Source: Salipiger pentaromativorans
GTDB lineage: Bacteria; Pseudomonadota; Alphaproteobacteria; Rhodobacterales; Rhodobacteraceae
Length of the DNA: 64,000 bases
Direction: 5' to 3'
NCBI RefSeq assembly: GCF_024721115.1
Contig: NZ_JAMDHK010000001.1
Coordinates: 287,591-351,590 of the forward strand
The notes beneath the pieces are model-generated. The model saw only the letters and a program-made list of their open reading frames with translations. It searched no databases and had not been told where the DNA came from. Each line of letters starts with the position of its first letter. Position 1 is the stretch's first letter. Positions 45,508-55,159 of this stretch are shown piece after piece. A program made the translations under genes and the position numbers.

Positions 45508-45762
45508 TCACAGCTCACCGCGCAGCTTTCCACGCAGCCAGCGCAGCAGATGACGCAGCGGCCAGCGCAGCACGCTCATCCCCGCGAAAAGCGCGATCAT
45601 CCCGATCCAGGGACCGTTCTCCCAGGTGACATAGCCGAGCAGCGGGATGCCCAGCGCGATCAGCGCATAGGCCCGCGTCCAGTGATTGTCCTTCGACGGA
45701 AGCATCGCCAGAAGATTGGCGGCAATCGCCCAGAGGCAGGCCAGAAAGAGAGAAGTGGTCAT
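45508..45762 (-). CDS. DUF2484-family small membrane protein
   Basis: An 84-aa protein with three predicted membrane stretches (SLFLACLWAIAANLLAM, AYALIALGIPLLGYV, IGMIALFAGMSVL) and a C-terminal basic segment. It matches my memory of DUF2484 proteins, which sit next to murB in Rhodobacteraceae; the function is unknown. The ATG at 45762 is preceded by GAGGG. The permease gene lies 47 bp upstream. Confidence 0.72.
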   Translation of the reverse strand: MTTSLFLACLWAIAANLLAMLPSKDNHWTRAYALIALGIPLLGYVTWENGPWIGMIALFAGMSVLRWPLRHLLRWLRGKLRGEL

Positions 45763-45809
45763 GCGTGTCCCTCGCCATGCCCCCGCAGGCGCCGCCACTC
45801 TGCCCCGGA

Positions 45810-46997
45810 TCAGCCCTGCCCCGCAAGCCCCGCGATCAGCGCCAGCGCCGACAGCACGACCCCGGCGACCGGCACCGCCATGGGCACCCGGAACGGGGCG
45901 CCGGGCACGCGCCGCTTGACCGCCACCAGCGCCGCGTTGATCAGCACGAAGACCGCCAGCAGCACCGTCGAGGTCGCCCCGGCCAATACCTCCACCGGCA
46001 GCGCCAGCGCTGCGCCGATCACCGCCAGGCCGACCAGCACGGTGCCCAGGACCGGCGTGCCGAACCGCGGATGCGCGTGATGGAAGATCCCCAGCGCGCC
46101 GCCGTCCTTGCCCAGACCGAAGAGCACCCTTGCCGCCATGACGACCTGCGCCAGCACGCCGTTCAGCGCCGCGAAGACCGCGATGGCCGAGAGAAAACCC
46201 GCGCTGCCGCCGCGTGCCTGCTGCCAGACCAGCGCCAGCGGTTGCTCGGAGGCGGCAAGCGCGGCCACCGGCACCGCGCGCACCGCCGCCCAGGCAACCA
46301 GCGCGTAAAGCACCGTGGTCACGAGGAGCGAGAGCAGGATGGCGCGTGGCAGGGTGCGCGTCGGATTGCGCACCTCCTCGGCCATGTTGACCATGTCCTC
46401 GAAGCCGATGAAGGCGAAAAACGCCAGCAGCGCCCCGGCGCCGATCCCGGTCCACATGCCCGGCAGCGCGGCGGGCTCACCGGGAACCGGAGCCGCCCCG
46501 GCGCCGGCCCAGACGATCAGCCCCAGCCCGGTCAACTCGATCGCGGTGAACAGCGCCGCGAGCCCGAGGCTTTCGAGCACCCCCAGCGCCGCCACCAGGA
46601 TCAGCACCAGCCCGAGCCCCGCGATCCCCGCCCAGACCGGCAGATCCACGATGCCCGTCAGATAGCCCACACCGCCGCGCAGCACCGCCGCGGCCGAGAT
46701 CGTGCCCGCAAGCACGATGGCGAGCCCCACCAGCACCGCCAGCCGGGGCATGTTCAGCCCCGCACGGATATAGGCGGCTTCCCCCGCGGCCTCGGGCACC
46801 CGCGCCGACCATTCTGCATAGGACAGCGCCGTCGGCGCCGCGATGGCGCCCGCGATCAGAAAGGCCAGCGGTGCCCAGAGGCCCGCGGCCTCGGCCACGG
46901 CGCCGACGAGCACATAGATGCCCGCCCCCACCATGACACCCACGCCATAGGCGGTCAGCAGCCCCAGCCCGATACGCCGTTTCAGTTGCTCGCTCAT
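45810..46997 (-). CDS. APC-superfamily amino-acid permease inserted in the dcw cluster
   Basis: Membrane transporter of 395 aa, about 12 membrane segments. The first carries the APC motif GVGVMVGAGIYVLVG; later ones include GFEDMVNMAEEVRNPTRTLPRAI, typical of amino-acid/polyamine permeases (YhdG/CAT-like). Its substrate is unknown. It sits between murC and the DUF2484 gene, in the same direction, with two perfect AT-rich palindromes just before it. The ATG at 46997 was chosen for MSEQLKRRIG; a longer frame starts at 47018 inside a palindrome. Confidence 0.85.
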   Translation of the reverse strand: MSEQLKRRIGLGLLTAYGVGVMVGAGIYVLVGAVAEAAGLWAPLAFLIAGAIAAPTALSYAEWSARVPEAAGEAAYIRAGLNMPRLAVLVGLAIVLAGTISAAAVLRGGVGYLTGIVDLPVWAGIAGLGLVLILVAALGVLESLGLAALFTAIELTGLGLIVWAGAGAAPVPGEPAALPGMWTGIGAGALLAFFAFIGFEDMVNMAEEVRNPTRTLPRAILLSLLVTTVLYALVAWAAVRAVPVAALAASEQPLALVWQQARGGSAGFLSAIAVFAALNGVLAQVVMAARVLFGLGKDGGALGIFHHAHPRFGTPVLGTVLVGLAVIGAALALPVEVLAGATSTVLLAVFVLINAALVAVKRRVPGAPFRVPMAVPVAGVVLSALALIAGLAGQG

Positions 46998-47013
46998 TCC
47001 CGCCCTCGCCGGT

Positions 47014-47086
47014 CCCAAGAATTTTCCTGCGAAAATTCTTGGGATCTTCCGCAGGATGATGAAGATTTTTCGCAGGAAAAATCTTC
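47014..47086. repeat. Two AT-rich palindromes between murC and the permease gene
   Basis: CCCAAGAATTTTC (47014-47026) pairs perfectly with GAAAATTCTTGGG (47031-47043) around CTGC. GAAGATTTTTC (47061-47071) pairs perfectly with GAAAAATCTTC (47076-47086) around GCAG. Both are much lower in GC than the surroundings and their loops are reverse complements. They begin 10 bp after the murC stop. Confidence 0.85.
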
Positions 47087-47096
47087 GTGCCGCCGC

Positions 47097-48497
47097 TCAG
47101 TCGCGAAGACGTTGCGGCAGGTTGTTCGCCCAGGCCGAGATCGTCCCCGCCCCCAGACAGACCACCATATCGCCCGGCCGCGCCTGTTCGCGCACCAGCC
47201 GTTCCAGATCGTCCTCGTTCAGAAGCGCGCGGGCGTGGCGATGGCCATGACGGATCAGCCCCGCCACCAGATCGTCGCGCGTGGCGCCCTCGATCGGCGC
47301 TTCGCCCGCCGCATAGACCTCGGCGATCGCCACCACATCCGCCTCGTTGAAGCAGGAGCAGAAATCGTCGAAAAGCGCGTGCAGCCGGCTGTAGCGATGC
47401 GGCTGGTGCACCGCGATGACACGCCCCTCCGAGGCCTGGCGCGCGGCCTTCAGCACCGCGGCGATCTCCACCGGGTGATGGCCATAATCGTCGATGATCG
47501 TCACGCCATTGACCTCGCCCACCCGGGTGAAGCGCCGGTTGACCCCGCCGAAAGCGGCCAGCGCCGCGCGGATCTCGGCGCGCTTCATGCCCAGATGCCG
47601 CGCCACCGCCACCGCCGCCAGCGCGTTCGACACGTTGTGATCGCCCGGCATCGGCAGGGTGCAACCCTCGATCCGGGTATCCTCGCCCTGCAACAGAATG
47701 TCGAAATGCGCCACGCCCTTCTGGTAGGTCAGGTTCACCGCCCGCACATCCGCCTGGGCGTTGAACCCGTAGGTCACCACGCGGCGGTCGCTCACCCGGC
47801 CCACAAGCGCCTGCACCTCGGGGTGATCGGTGCAACAGACCGCCAGCCCGTAGAAGGGGATGTTCGAGACGAACTGATAGAACCCGTCGCGCAGGTTCTC
47901 GATGCTGCCCCAATGCTCCATATGCTCGGGGTCGATATTGGTGACGATGGCAATGGTCGCCGGCAGCCGGTTGAAGGTGCCGTCCGATTCATCGGCCTCC
48001 ACCACCATCCATTCGCCCTGCCCCATGCGCGCGTTCGAGCCATAGGCGTGGATGATCCCGCCATTCACCACCGTGGGATCGAAATTGCCCGCGTCGAGCA
48101 GCGTTGCCACCATGGTCGTCGTGGTGGTCTTGCCATGGGTGCCGGCCACCGCGACATTGGATTTCAGCCGCATCAGCTCGGCCAGCATCTCGGCCCGGCG
48201 CACCACCGGCAGGCCGCGCCGGCGCGCCTCGTCGAGCTCGGGGTTGCCACGCTTGATCGCCGACGAGATCACCACCACCTCGGCATGCTCCAGATTTTCC
48301 GCCGTCTGGCCCTCGAAGATATGCGCCCCGAGCGCCTCCAGCCGGTCGGTGATCTTCGAGCGCTTGAGATCCGAGCCCTGCACCACATAGCCGTGATTGA
48401 GCAGCACCTCGGCGATGCCCGACATGCCGATCCCGCCGATCCCCACGAAATGAATGGGCCCCACATCGCCCGGAAGTTTGGTTGCGGCGTTCATCAT
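47097..48497 (-). CDS. murC: MurC: UDP-N-acetylmuramate--L-alanine ligase
   Basis: Mur ligase of 466 aa. N-terminal [12 protein letters not shown]; Walker [13 protein letters not shown]-terminal domain with [11 protein letters not shown]. Adds L-Ala to UDP-MurNAc. The start is taken at ATG 48497 (GAGGGGGGC just upstream); ATG 48494 and a longer frame at 48527 are alternatives. Confidence 0.95.
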   Translation of the reverse strand: MMNAATKLPGDVGPIHFVGIGGIGMSGIAEVLLNHGYVVQGSDLKRSKITDRLEALGAHIFEGQTAENLEHAEVVVISSAIKRGNPELDEARRRGLPVVRRAEMLAELMRLKSNVAVAGTHGKTTTTTMVATLLDAGNFDPTVVNGGIIHAYGSNARMGQGEWMVVEADESDGTFNRLPATIAIVTNIDPEHMEHWGSIENLRDGFYQFVSNIPFYGLAVCCTDHPEVQALVGRVSDRRVVTYGFNAQADVRAVNLTYQKGVAHFDILLQGEDTRIEGCTLPMPGDHNVSNALAAVAVARHLGMKRAEIRAALAAFGGVNRRFTRVGEVNGVTIIDDYGHHPVEIAAVLKAARQASEGRVIAVHQPHRYSRLHALFDDFCSCFNEADVVAIAEVYAAGEAPIEGATRDDLVAGLIRHGHRHARALLNEDDLERLVREQARPGDMVVCLGAGTISAWANNLPQRLRD

Positions 48498-48523
48498 GCC
48501 CCCCTCGGCGATGCGTTCGTGTT

Positions 48524-49675
48524 TCATGCCTGCCCGTCCTCTGCTGCCTGATCTTGTTGCTGGCTGTCGATCCCCGCCAGATAGTCCACAAGCGCCGCCA
48601 GATGTTCCGCCGCCTGCGGTTTCGAGACCGCCAGCGCCGCCCGCGCCATCTGCGCGGCACCCTCCGGATTGGTGAGCACCGCCATGAGCGCCTCGGCCAT
48701 GCTCTCGACCGTGAGCCGGCTTTCCGGAATGCGGATCGCGGCGCCCGCGTCCACCAGCGCCTGGGCATTCACCGTCTGATGGTCCCCCGCCGCAACCGCA
48801 TAGGGCACCAGGATCGAGGGACGGCCGATCACCGAAATATCCGCCACCGAGGACGCGCCGGAGCGCGACACCACAAGCTGCGCCTCGGAGGCGCGGGCCG
48901 GGATGTCGGTGAAGAAGGGCTGCACATCGGCGGAGATCCCGTGCTCGGCATAAAACGCCGCGACCCGCGCGCCGTCCTCGTCGCGGGCCTGATGCGAGAC
49001 CCGCAGGTTGCGCAGCAGCTCCATCGGCAGCGAGGCGATGGCGGGCGGCACGATGTCCGACAGGACCCGCGCGCCCTGGCTGCCGCCGATCACCAGCAGC
49101 GCCATCGGGTAGTCGCCCGGCACGATATAGCCCGCGCCGGCCCGGTCGCTGACCGCCATGCGCACCGGGTTGCCGGTATGAATGCCCTCGACCCCCTCGG
49201 GCAGCTCGGTGGGCCAGGTGCCGCAGGCCACCACATCGACCTTGCTGGCAAAGATCTCGTTCACCCGCCCCAGAACGCCGTTCTGTTCGTGGATCATGCG
49301 CGGCAGCTTCATCAGCCAGGCCGCCCCCAGTGCCGGGATCGACGGGTAGCCGCCGAAGCCCACCACCACATCGGGCCGGTCGCGGCGAAACCGCATCATC
49401 GTCGCCAGCACCCCGCCCGCGACGCGGAAGGGCACGCCGAGCTTGGCCAGCAGACCGCCGCGCGCGAAGGTCGCCGAGCTGACCTGCTCGATCTCGATAC
49501 TGTGGGGAAAGCCGCCGGTGTAGCGGGCACCGCGCGCATCCGTCGAGAGCTTGACCCGCCAGCCGCGGCGCAACATGATCTCGGCCAGCGCCTGCGCGGG
49601 GAACATATGCCCGCCGGTCCCGCCTGCCGCGATGACCAGAAGAGGGGGGCGGAACCGCTCTGCCATCTCAGTCAT
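48524..49675 (-). CDS. murG: MurG: lipid II synthase (GlcNAc transferase)
   Basis: GT28 glycosyltransferase, 383 aa, peripheral on the inner membrane. It has the N-terminal [17 protein letters not shown] block, [13 protein letters not shown] and the nucleotide-sugar region [12 protein letters not shown] plus HQARDEDG. The C-terminal tail is Gln- and Asp-rich. GGAGG lies 5 nt before the ATG at 49675; ATG 49666 is an alternative. The 179-bp gap to ftsW shows no gene. Confidence 0.95.
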   Translation of the reverse strand: MTEMAERFRPPLLVIAAGGTGGHMFPAQALAEIMLRRGWRVKLSTDARGARYTGGFPHSIEIEQVSSATFARGGLLAKLGVPFRVAGGVLATMMRFRRDRPDVVVGFGGYPSIPALGAAWLMKLPRMIHEQNGVLGRVNEIFASKVDVVACGTWPTELPEGVEGIHTGNPVRMAVSDRAGAGYIVPGDYPMALLVIGGSQGARVLSDIVPPAIASLPMELLRNLRVSHQARDEDGARVAAFYAEHGISADVQPFFTDIPARASEAQLVVSRSGASSVADISVIGRPSILVPYAVAAGDHQTVNAQALVDAGAAIRIPESRLTVESMAEALMAVLTNPEGAAQMARAALAVSKPQAAEHLAALVDYLAGIDSQQQDQAAEDGQA

Positions 49676-49854
49676 CTCCCTCCTTCGCCGCCGGCGCGGA
49701 GCACGCAAGGCGCCCCCACGGTCGGACCACAGCCGCATTCCATGGCGGGCCGCCACGGGGCCCGACACAATATCTGGGCTTCCTTAGCGCAGCGCCGCAG
49801 CCGGGTGAAGCCCTGCCCGCCATCGCCGCCGCGCGCGCCGGGCGAAACCCGGCC

Positions 49855-51021
49855 TCAGCGCTGCCGGCCGCGCAGGATTTCGCCGATCTCGCCCTGCGGG
49901 CGCGAACGGGTGAAGGCCAGAAGCATCCCCACGGCGATCCCGCCGGCGATCAGCGACGAGCCGCCATAGCTCACGAAGGGCAATGTCATGCCCTTGGCGG
50001 GCAGCAGCCGCACCGCCACGCCCATATTGATCATCGCCTGAACCCCGAACATCGCGGCAAGCCCGGTGCCCGCCAGACGGATGAAGGGATCGCGCTCGCG
50101 CATCAGCCGCAGCAGCGAGCGCACCACCACGGTGGCGTAGAGCGAGATGATGAGCAGCACCAGGATCAGGCCGTATTCCTCGGCCGCCACGGCGATGATG
50201 AAATCCGTATGGGCATCGGGCAGCGACCATTTCACCTGCCCCTCGCCGACGCCGACCCCGAAGAAGCCGCCTTCCTGGATGGCGTTGGTGGCATAGCCGA
50301 GCTGCGTGGTCGGATCGACATCCGGCGTCAGGAAGCCGTCGATGCGGCGGGCGAAATGCTCGGAATTGTTGTAGGCCACGGTGCCGCCCAGCACCACCAG
50401 CCCCGCCATGCCCACCAGCAGCAGCATCGGCGCGCCGGCGACGAACCACATGACGCCCCAGCCAAAGAGCACCAGGCTCGCCTGGCCGAAATCGGGCTGC
50501 AACGCCAGAATGAGCACGATGGTGACGGTCAGCGCAAAGGACCAGAGCTTGCCCGGCGGGCCGCCGATCTCCTGGCTGGCGGCCATCATCCAGGCCGCGA
50601 CGATCACGAAGGCCGGCTTGAGGAATTCCGACGGCTGGACCGACGCGAAGCCCAGCGAATACCAGCGCACCGCCCCCTTGCCGAAATCGGTGCCGAGAAA
50701 GGGCAGCGCCAGCAGCGCGAGAAAGGCGCCGAGAAAGCCGATCACCGCCAGCCGCCGCACCACCACGGGCGACAGCATGGAAGTCAGCATCATCGCGGTC
50801 AGCGCCAGCCCGCCGAACACCGCCTGCCGCTGCACGTAGTGGAAATGCGCGAACCCGTTGCGCTCGGCCAGCGGCGGCGAGGCGGCCAGCCCCAGCAGGA
50901 TGCCGATGCCGAACAGCATGAGCACGCAGGACAGCGCCCAGCGATCGACCGTCCGCCACCATTTGGGCAGAACGGGTTCGCCCTCGCGCACGGGGACCGT
51001 GCCGTAAACCATTTCCGTCAT
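49855..51021 (-). CDS. ftsW: FtsW: SEDS-family septal peptidoglycan glycosyltransferase
   Basis: Polytopic membrane protein, 388 aa, about ten segments. SEDS blocks are SVQPSEFLKPAF, ALQPDFGQASL and LPFVSYGGSSL. It polymerises lipid II with FtsI. The ATG at 51021 begins MTEMVYG; the frame continues upstream as antisense to the flavoprotein gene. Because that gene intervenes, ftsW needs its own promoter, presumably in 51022-51270. Confidence 0.94.
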   Translation of the reverse strand: MTEMVYGTVPVREGEPVLPKWWRTVDRWALSCVLMLFGIGILLGLAASPPLAERNGFAHFHYVQRQAVFGGLALTAMMLTSMLSPVVVRRLAVIGFLGAFLALLALPFLGTDFGKGAVRWYSLGFASVQPSEFLKPAFVIVAAWMMAASQEIGGPPGKLWSFALTVTIVLILALQPDFGQASLVLFGWGVMWFVAGAPMLLLVGMAGLVVLGGTVAYNNSEHFARRIDGFLTPDVDPTTQLGYATNAIQEGGFFGVGVGEGQVKWSLPDAHTDFIIAVAAEEYGLILVLLIISLYATVVVRSLLRLMRERDPFIRLAGTGLAAMFGVQAMINMGVAVRLLPAKGMTLPFVSYGGSSLIAGGIAVGMLLAFTRSRPQGEIGEILRGRQR

Positions 51022-51195
51022 GACATCACCGCTCGTGATGGCCGGTGCCCGGCCGGATTGCCTCTGCTCGCCCGGGTTGACCCGGATCATGCAAGCGAGG
51101 GTAGCAAAGCGGGAGGAGTTTGGGAAGGCTTGGATGACGGGGCGCGTGGCCGGGCCTGCGCCTCTGCCCGCGTTTCTTGCGGGTGGACGGGGCGG

Positions 51196-51228
51196 GATTT
51201 CGAGTATTTGCCGGAAAGATGAAAGGGC
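51196..51228 (+). repeat. Dispersed element, copy upstream of the flavoprotein gene
   Basis: ATTTCGAGTATTT, three bases, then GGAAAGATGAAAGGGC (51213-51228). It lies in the divergent 249-bp ftsW-flavoprotein spacer, 43 bp before the flavoprotein ATG. The last 16 bases equal those of the copies near ftsA and murE. Confidence 0.85.
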
Positions 51229-51270
51229 AGAGGTCTTGCGCGGGGCGGCGTTCCGTGGTCCTGAGCGCCC

Positions 51271-52461
51271 ATGCAGATCGACACGCTGATCCTCGGGGCC
51301 GGAGCCGCCGGCATGATGTGCGCCAGCTTTGCCGGACCCGGCACGCTGGTGGTGGATCACGCACGCGCGCCCGGCGAGAAGATCCGCATCTCGGGCGGCG
51401 GGCGCTGCAATTTCACCAATCTCGGGGTGGAGCCGGGCTGCTACCTGTCGGAGAATCCGCATTTCTGCAAATCGGCGCTGGCGCGCTACACGCAATGGGA
51501 TTTCCTCGATCTGGTGGAGCGCCACGGCATCGCCTGGCACGAAAAGACGCTGGGGCAGCTCTTTTGCGACGGCAAGGCGACGCAGATCACCGCCATGCTG
51601 CTGCGCGAGATGGACGCGGCGGGGGCGGAGCTGTGGCTCTCGACCGAGCTGACCGATCTGCGCCATGACGGCGCGCGCTTTGTCGCGCGGCTGCGGCGCG
51701 AAGGGGCCGAGCGCGAGGTCTCGGCGCGTCATCTGGTGCTGGCGACCGGCGGCAAGTCGATCCCCAAGATGGGCGCGACCGGGCTGGCCTATGACATCGC
51801 CACGCGCTTCGGGCTTGCGCTGGTGCCGCCGCGCCCCGGGCTGGTGCCCTTCACCTTTCCCGAGGGGCGGTTTGCCGGGCTTGCGGGCCTGTCGCTTCCG
51901 GTCCGCGCCGGCAACGCCCGCGCGGGGTTCGACGAGGCGCTGCTCTTCACCCATCGTGGCCTGTCGGGCCCGGCCATCCTGCAATTGTCGAGCTACTGGC
52001 GCGAGGGCGAGCCAATCTCGGTCGATCTTCTGCCCGGCATGGATGCCGAGGCGCATCTGCGCGCCGCCCGGCAGGAGGCGGGGCGCCGGGCGCTCACCAC
52101 CGCGCTGGGGCAGATCCTGCCGCCGAAACTGGTGGCCTATCTGGGCAAACAGATGGATCTGACCAGCAATCTCGCCGATCTCTCCGACCGGCGGATCGCG
52201 GTGCTGGCCGAGGCGCTGCACGGCTGGGAACTGCGCCCGCAGGGCACCGAGGGCTGGCGCACCGCCGAGGTGACGCTGGGCGGGGTCGGCACCGATGCGC
52301 TCTCGTCGCGGACCATGGAGGCCAAGGCGGTGCCGGGCCTGTATGTGATCGGCGAGGCGGCGGATGTGACCGGCTGGCTCGGCGGCTATAATTTCCAGTG
52401 GGCCTGGTCCTCCGGTGCCGCCTGCGGGCGGGCGATCGCCGCCCGGCGCACCGGCGGCTGA
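51271..52461 (+). CDS. BaiN/HI0933-like NAD(P)/FAD-dependent oxidoreductase
   Basis: A 396-aa flavoprotein. The FAD-binding N-terminus is LILGAGAAGMMCA, followed by the family signature ISGGGRCNFTNL; the C-terminal FAD block is GLYVIGEAADVTGWLGGYNFQWAWSSG, split between two strands. Enzymatic role in most bacteria is unknown; it is not a cell-wall gene. It is on the opposite strand inside the dcw cluster, ending 13 bp from the convergent murD stop. There is no obvious terminator between them. Confidence 0.85.
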   Translation: MQIDTLILGAGAAGMMCASFAGPGTLVVDHARAPGEKIRISGGGRCNFTNLGVEPGCYLSENPHFCKSALARYTQWDFLDLVERHGIAWHEKTLGQLFCDGKATQITAMLLREMDAAGAELWLSTELTDLRHDGARFVARLRREGAEREVSARHLVLATGGKSIPKMGATGLAYDIATRFGLALVPPRPGLVPFTFPEGRFAGLAGLSLPVRAGNARAGFDEALLFTHRGLSGPAILQLSSYWREGEPISVDLLPGMDAEAHLRAARQEAGRRALTTALGQILPPKLVAYLGKQMDLTSNLADLSDRRIAVLAEALHGWELRPQGTEGWRTAEVTLGGVGTDALSSRTMEAKAVPGLYVIGEAADVTGWLGGYNFQWAWSSGAACGRAIAARRTGG

Positions 52462-52474
52462 GGCCCGCCTTCGC

Positions 52475-53878
52475 TCAGAGCCCCAGCCCGGCGCGCACCT
52501 TGGCCGCGAAATCCTCGCCGCGCTGCTCGAAATTGTCGTATTGATCGAAACTCGCCGCCGCGGGCGCCAGCAGCACCACCTCGCCGGCCTGCGCCTCCGC
52601 CATGGCACGGGCGACGGCGGTGGCCATCTCGGTGCAGATCTCGGCCTCCACCCCCGGCAGCCCCAGCGCGAACCCCGCCGCCTCGCGGCCGATCACATAG
52701 GCTTTCACGACATGCCCGAGCCCCGGCGCCAGCCCCTCGAGCCCGCCCTCCTTCATCAGCCCGCCACAGACCCAGCGGATGCGTGGAAAGGCCTGCAACG
52801 CCTTCAGCGCCGCATCCACATTGGTGGCCTTGGAATCGTTCACATAGGTCACGCCGTCCCGCTCCGCCACGATCTGGCTGCGGTGCGGCAGCCCGGCAAA
52901 GCTGTGAAACGCCGCCTCGATGACGCGCGGCGCCAGCCCCAGCGCCCGGGTCGCCGCATAGGCGGCGCAGGCGTTCTGGTGATTGTGCGCGCCGGGCAGC
53001 CCGCGCACCTCGCGCAGATCGATCGAGGCCACCTGCCGCGCCTTGCGCCATTCGGTGAGAAACCCCTTGCGCGCGAACACGTCCCAGCCCGGCCCCGACA
53101 GCTTGCTGCCCGAGGAAACCCGGATCACCCGGTCGTCCCCCGGCCCTTCCGAAAGCTGATTGGCCAGGTAGCGCCCGGCATCCTCGTCCACGCCGATCAC
53201 GCAGCGGTCCGGCCCGCCCTCGGCAAATAGCCTGCGCTTGGCGGCGAAATAACCGCCGATACCGCCGTGCCGGTCGAGATGATCGGGCGAGAGATTGGTG
53301 AAGACCGCCACATCCGGGGTCAGCGCACGGGCCAGATCGGTCTGGTAGCTCGACAGCTCCAGCACCACGACGCCGCCCTCCCCCGGCGGGTCGATGTCCA
53401 GCACCCCGCGGCCGATATTGCCCGCAAGCTGGCTGTCGCGCCCGGCGCTTTGCAAAATGTGGTGGATCAGCGCCGAAGTGGTCGATTTGCCGTTGCTGCC
53501 GGTCACCGCCACCACCTTGGGCGGCACATCGAACATCTCCCAGTCGCCGCCGCCCAGCGAGCGGAAGAACAGCCCGATGTCATTGTCCACCGGCACCCCC
53601 GCCGCCCAGGCGGCGGCGATCACCGGGTTGGGCGCCGGGAAAAGATGCGGAATCCCCGGCGAAACCACCAGCCAGCTCACCCCCTCGAACCCGCCGGGCC
53701 GCGCCAGATCGCGGATTTCGAAGCCTTCGGCCTCGGCCTTCTCGCGGGCAGCCGGGTTGTCGTCCCAGCACAGCGGCTCCGCCCCGCCTTCGCGCAATGC
53801 CCGCGCCGCCGACAGCCCCGACCGGCCCAGCCCCAGAACCGCCACGCACCGCCCTTCGAACCCGGATACCGCAATCAT
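52475..53878 (-). CDS. murD: MurD: UDP-N-acetylmuramoyl-L-alanine--D-glutamate ligase
   Basis: Mur ligase, 467 aa. N-terminal Rossmann region [14 protein letters not shown]; Walker [14 protein letters not shown]; central LELSSYQTD and [15 protein letters not shown]-terminal [17 protein letters not shown]. Adds D-Glu. The ATG at 53878 begins [10 protein letters not shown] 185-bp spacer separates it from mraY, with one diverged relative of the dispersed element near 53945-53970. Confidence 0.95.
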   Translation of the reverse strand: MIAVSGFEGRCVAVLGLGRSGLSAARALREGGAEPLCWDDNPAAREKAEAEGFEIRDLARPGGFEGVSWLVVSPGIPHLFPAPNPVIAAAWAAGVPVDNDIGLFFRSLGGGDWEMFDVPPKVVAVTGSNGKSTTSALIHHILQSAGRDSQLAGNIGRGVLDIDPPGEGGVVVLELSSYQTDLARALTPDVAVFTNLSPDHLDRHGGIGGYFAAKRRLFAEGGPDRCVIGVDEDAGRYLANQLSEGPGDDRVIRVSSGSKLSGPGWDVFARKGFLTEWRKARQVASIDLREVRGLPGAHNHQNACAAYAATRALGLAPRVIEAAFHSFAGLPHRSQIVAERDGVTYVNDSKATNVDAALKALQAFPRIRWVCGGLMKEGGLEGLAPGLGHVVKAYVIGREAAGFALGLPGVEAEICTEMATAVARAMAEAQAGEVVLLAPAAASFDQYDNFEQRGEDFAAKVRAGLGL

Positions 53879-54063
53879 GCCTGCCCCTCGCACTGCAGAA
53901 ATCCCCCAAGCGCTACCGCATGTGCGGCGCCTTGACCAGAGAGCCCCCTGCGCTTCTTCTCTTTGCAAATACGCCCCGCGACGCCGGCCCTCCCGCGCCC
54001 AGCCGGCCCCCAAAGGCGCCGCTACCCGCGAAGAGCCCGGCAACGGGCGATGAGCGCCGCCGC

Positions 54064-55146
54064 TCAGCGCAGCTTCAGCGTCGCCAGCCCGATCAGCGCC
54101 AGGATCAGCGAGATGATCCAGAACCGGATCACGATCTGCGGCTCCGCCCAGCCCTTCTTCTCGTAATGATGGTGGATCGGCGCCATCAGGAACACCCGTT
54201 TGCCGGTGCGCTTGAAATACAGCACCTGGATGATCACCGAGAGCGCCTCGACCACGAAGAGCCCGCCGACGATGGCCAGCACGATCTCGTGCTTGGTGGC
54301 CACCGCGATCGCCCCCAGCGCGCCGCCCAGCGCGAGGCTGCCGGTGTCGCCCATGAACACCGCCGCCGGTGGCGCGTTGTACCACAAAAACCCCAGCCCG
54401 CCGCCGATGAGCCCGGCGGTGAAGATCAGGATTTCGCCGGTGCCCGGCACGTAATGCACGTCGAGATACTCGGTGAAATCGGTGCGCCCCACCGCATAGG
54501 CGATGATCCCCAGCGTGCCGCCCGCGATCATCACCGGCATGATCGCCAGCCCGTCGAGCCCGTCGGTCAGGTTCACCGCATTGGCCGCGCCCACGATCAC
54601 GATCATCGCGAAGGGCACGAAGAGAATGCCCAGATCCAGCAGCGCGTTCTTGAAGACCGGAAAGGCCAGCTGCCCCGAAAGCTCTGCCGGATGGAACCAG
54701 GCGGCCCAGGCACCCGCGATGCCCGCGATCAGAAAGCCCAGCAAAAGCCGCACCTTGCCGGACACGCCCGCAGTGGTCTGCTTGGTCACCTTGGCGTAGT
54801 CATCGGCAAATCCGATGGCGGCATAGGACATGGTGACAAACAGCACCATCCACACGAACGGGTTGTCGAGCCGCGCCCAGAGCAGCGTCGAGGTCAGCAG
54901 CGCGCCGACGATCAGCAGCCCGCCCATGGTGGGTGTGCCCGCCTTGACGAAATGCCCCTCGGGGCCGTCGCTGCGGATCGGCTGCCCCTTGCCCTGGCGC
55001 TTGCGCAGAACGTCGATCAGCGGCCGGCCGAAGAGGAATCCGAAGATCAGCGCGGTCAGAAACGCCCCGCCCGCGCGGAAGGTGATGTAGCGGAACAGGT
55101 TGAACAGGTCGCCCCCGTCGCTGAGGTTGGTCAGCCAGTACAGCAT
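54064..55146 (-). CDS. mraY: MraY: phospho-MurNAc-pentapeptide translocase
   Basis: Ten-segment membrane enzyme, 360 aa, making lipid I. Catalytic blocks: [13 protein letters not shown] (Asp pair), [25 protein letters not shown] and [14 protein letters not shown]. The ATG at 55146 starts [10 protein letters not shown]; it follows murF by 13 bp. Confidence 0.96.
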   Translation of the reverse strand: MLYWLTNLSDGGDLFNLFRYITFRAGGAFLTALIFGFLFGRPLIDVLRKRQGKGQPIRSDGPEGHFVKAGTPTMGGLLIVGALLTSTLLWARLDNPFVWMVLFVTMSYAAIGFADDYAKVTKQTTAGVSGKVRLLLGFLIAGIAGAWAAWFHPAELSGQLAFPVFKNALLDLGILFVPFAMIVIVGAANAVNLTDGLDGLAIMPVMIAGGTLGIIAYAVGRTDFTEYLDVHYVPGTGEILIFTAGLIGGGLGFLWYNAPPAAVFMGDTGSLALGGALGAIAVATKHEIVLAIVGGLFVVEALSVIIQVLYFKRTGKRVFLMAPIHHHYEKKGWAEPQIVIRFWIISLILALIGLATLKLR

Positions 55147-55159
55147 GCTCCGGTCCTTC

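Noticed and set aside
52475-54385. Extended N-terminus of murD over the spacer to mraY
   Set aside because: The extra 169 residues have no Mur-family similarity and run through the mraY 3' end.
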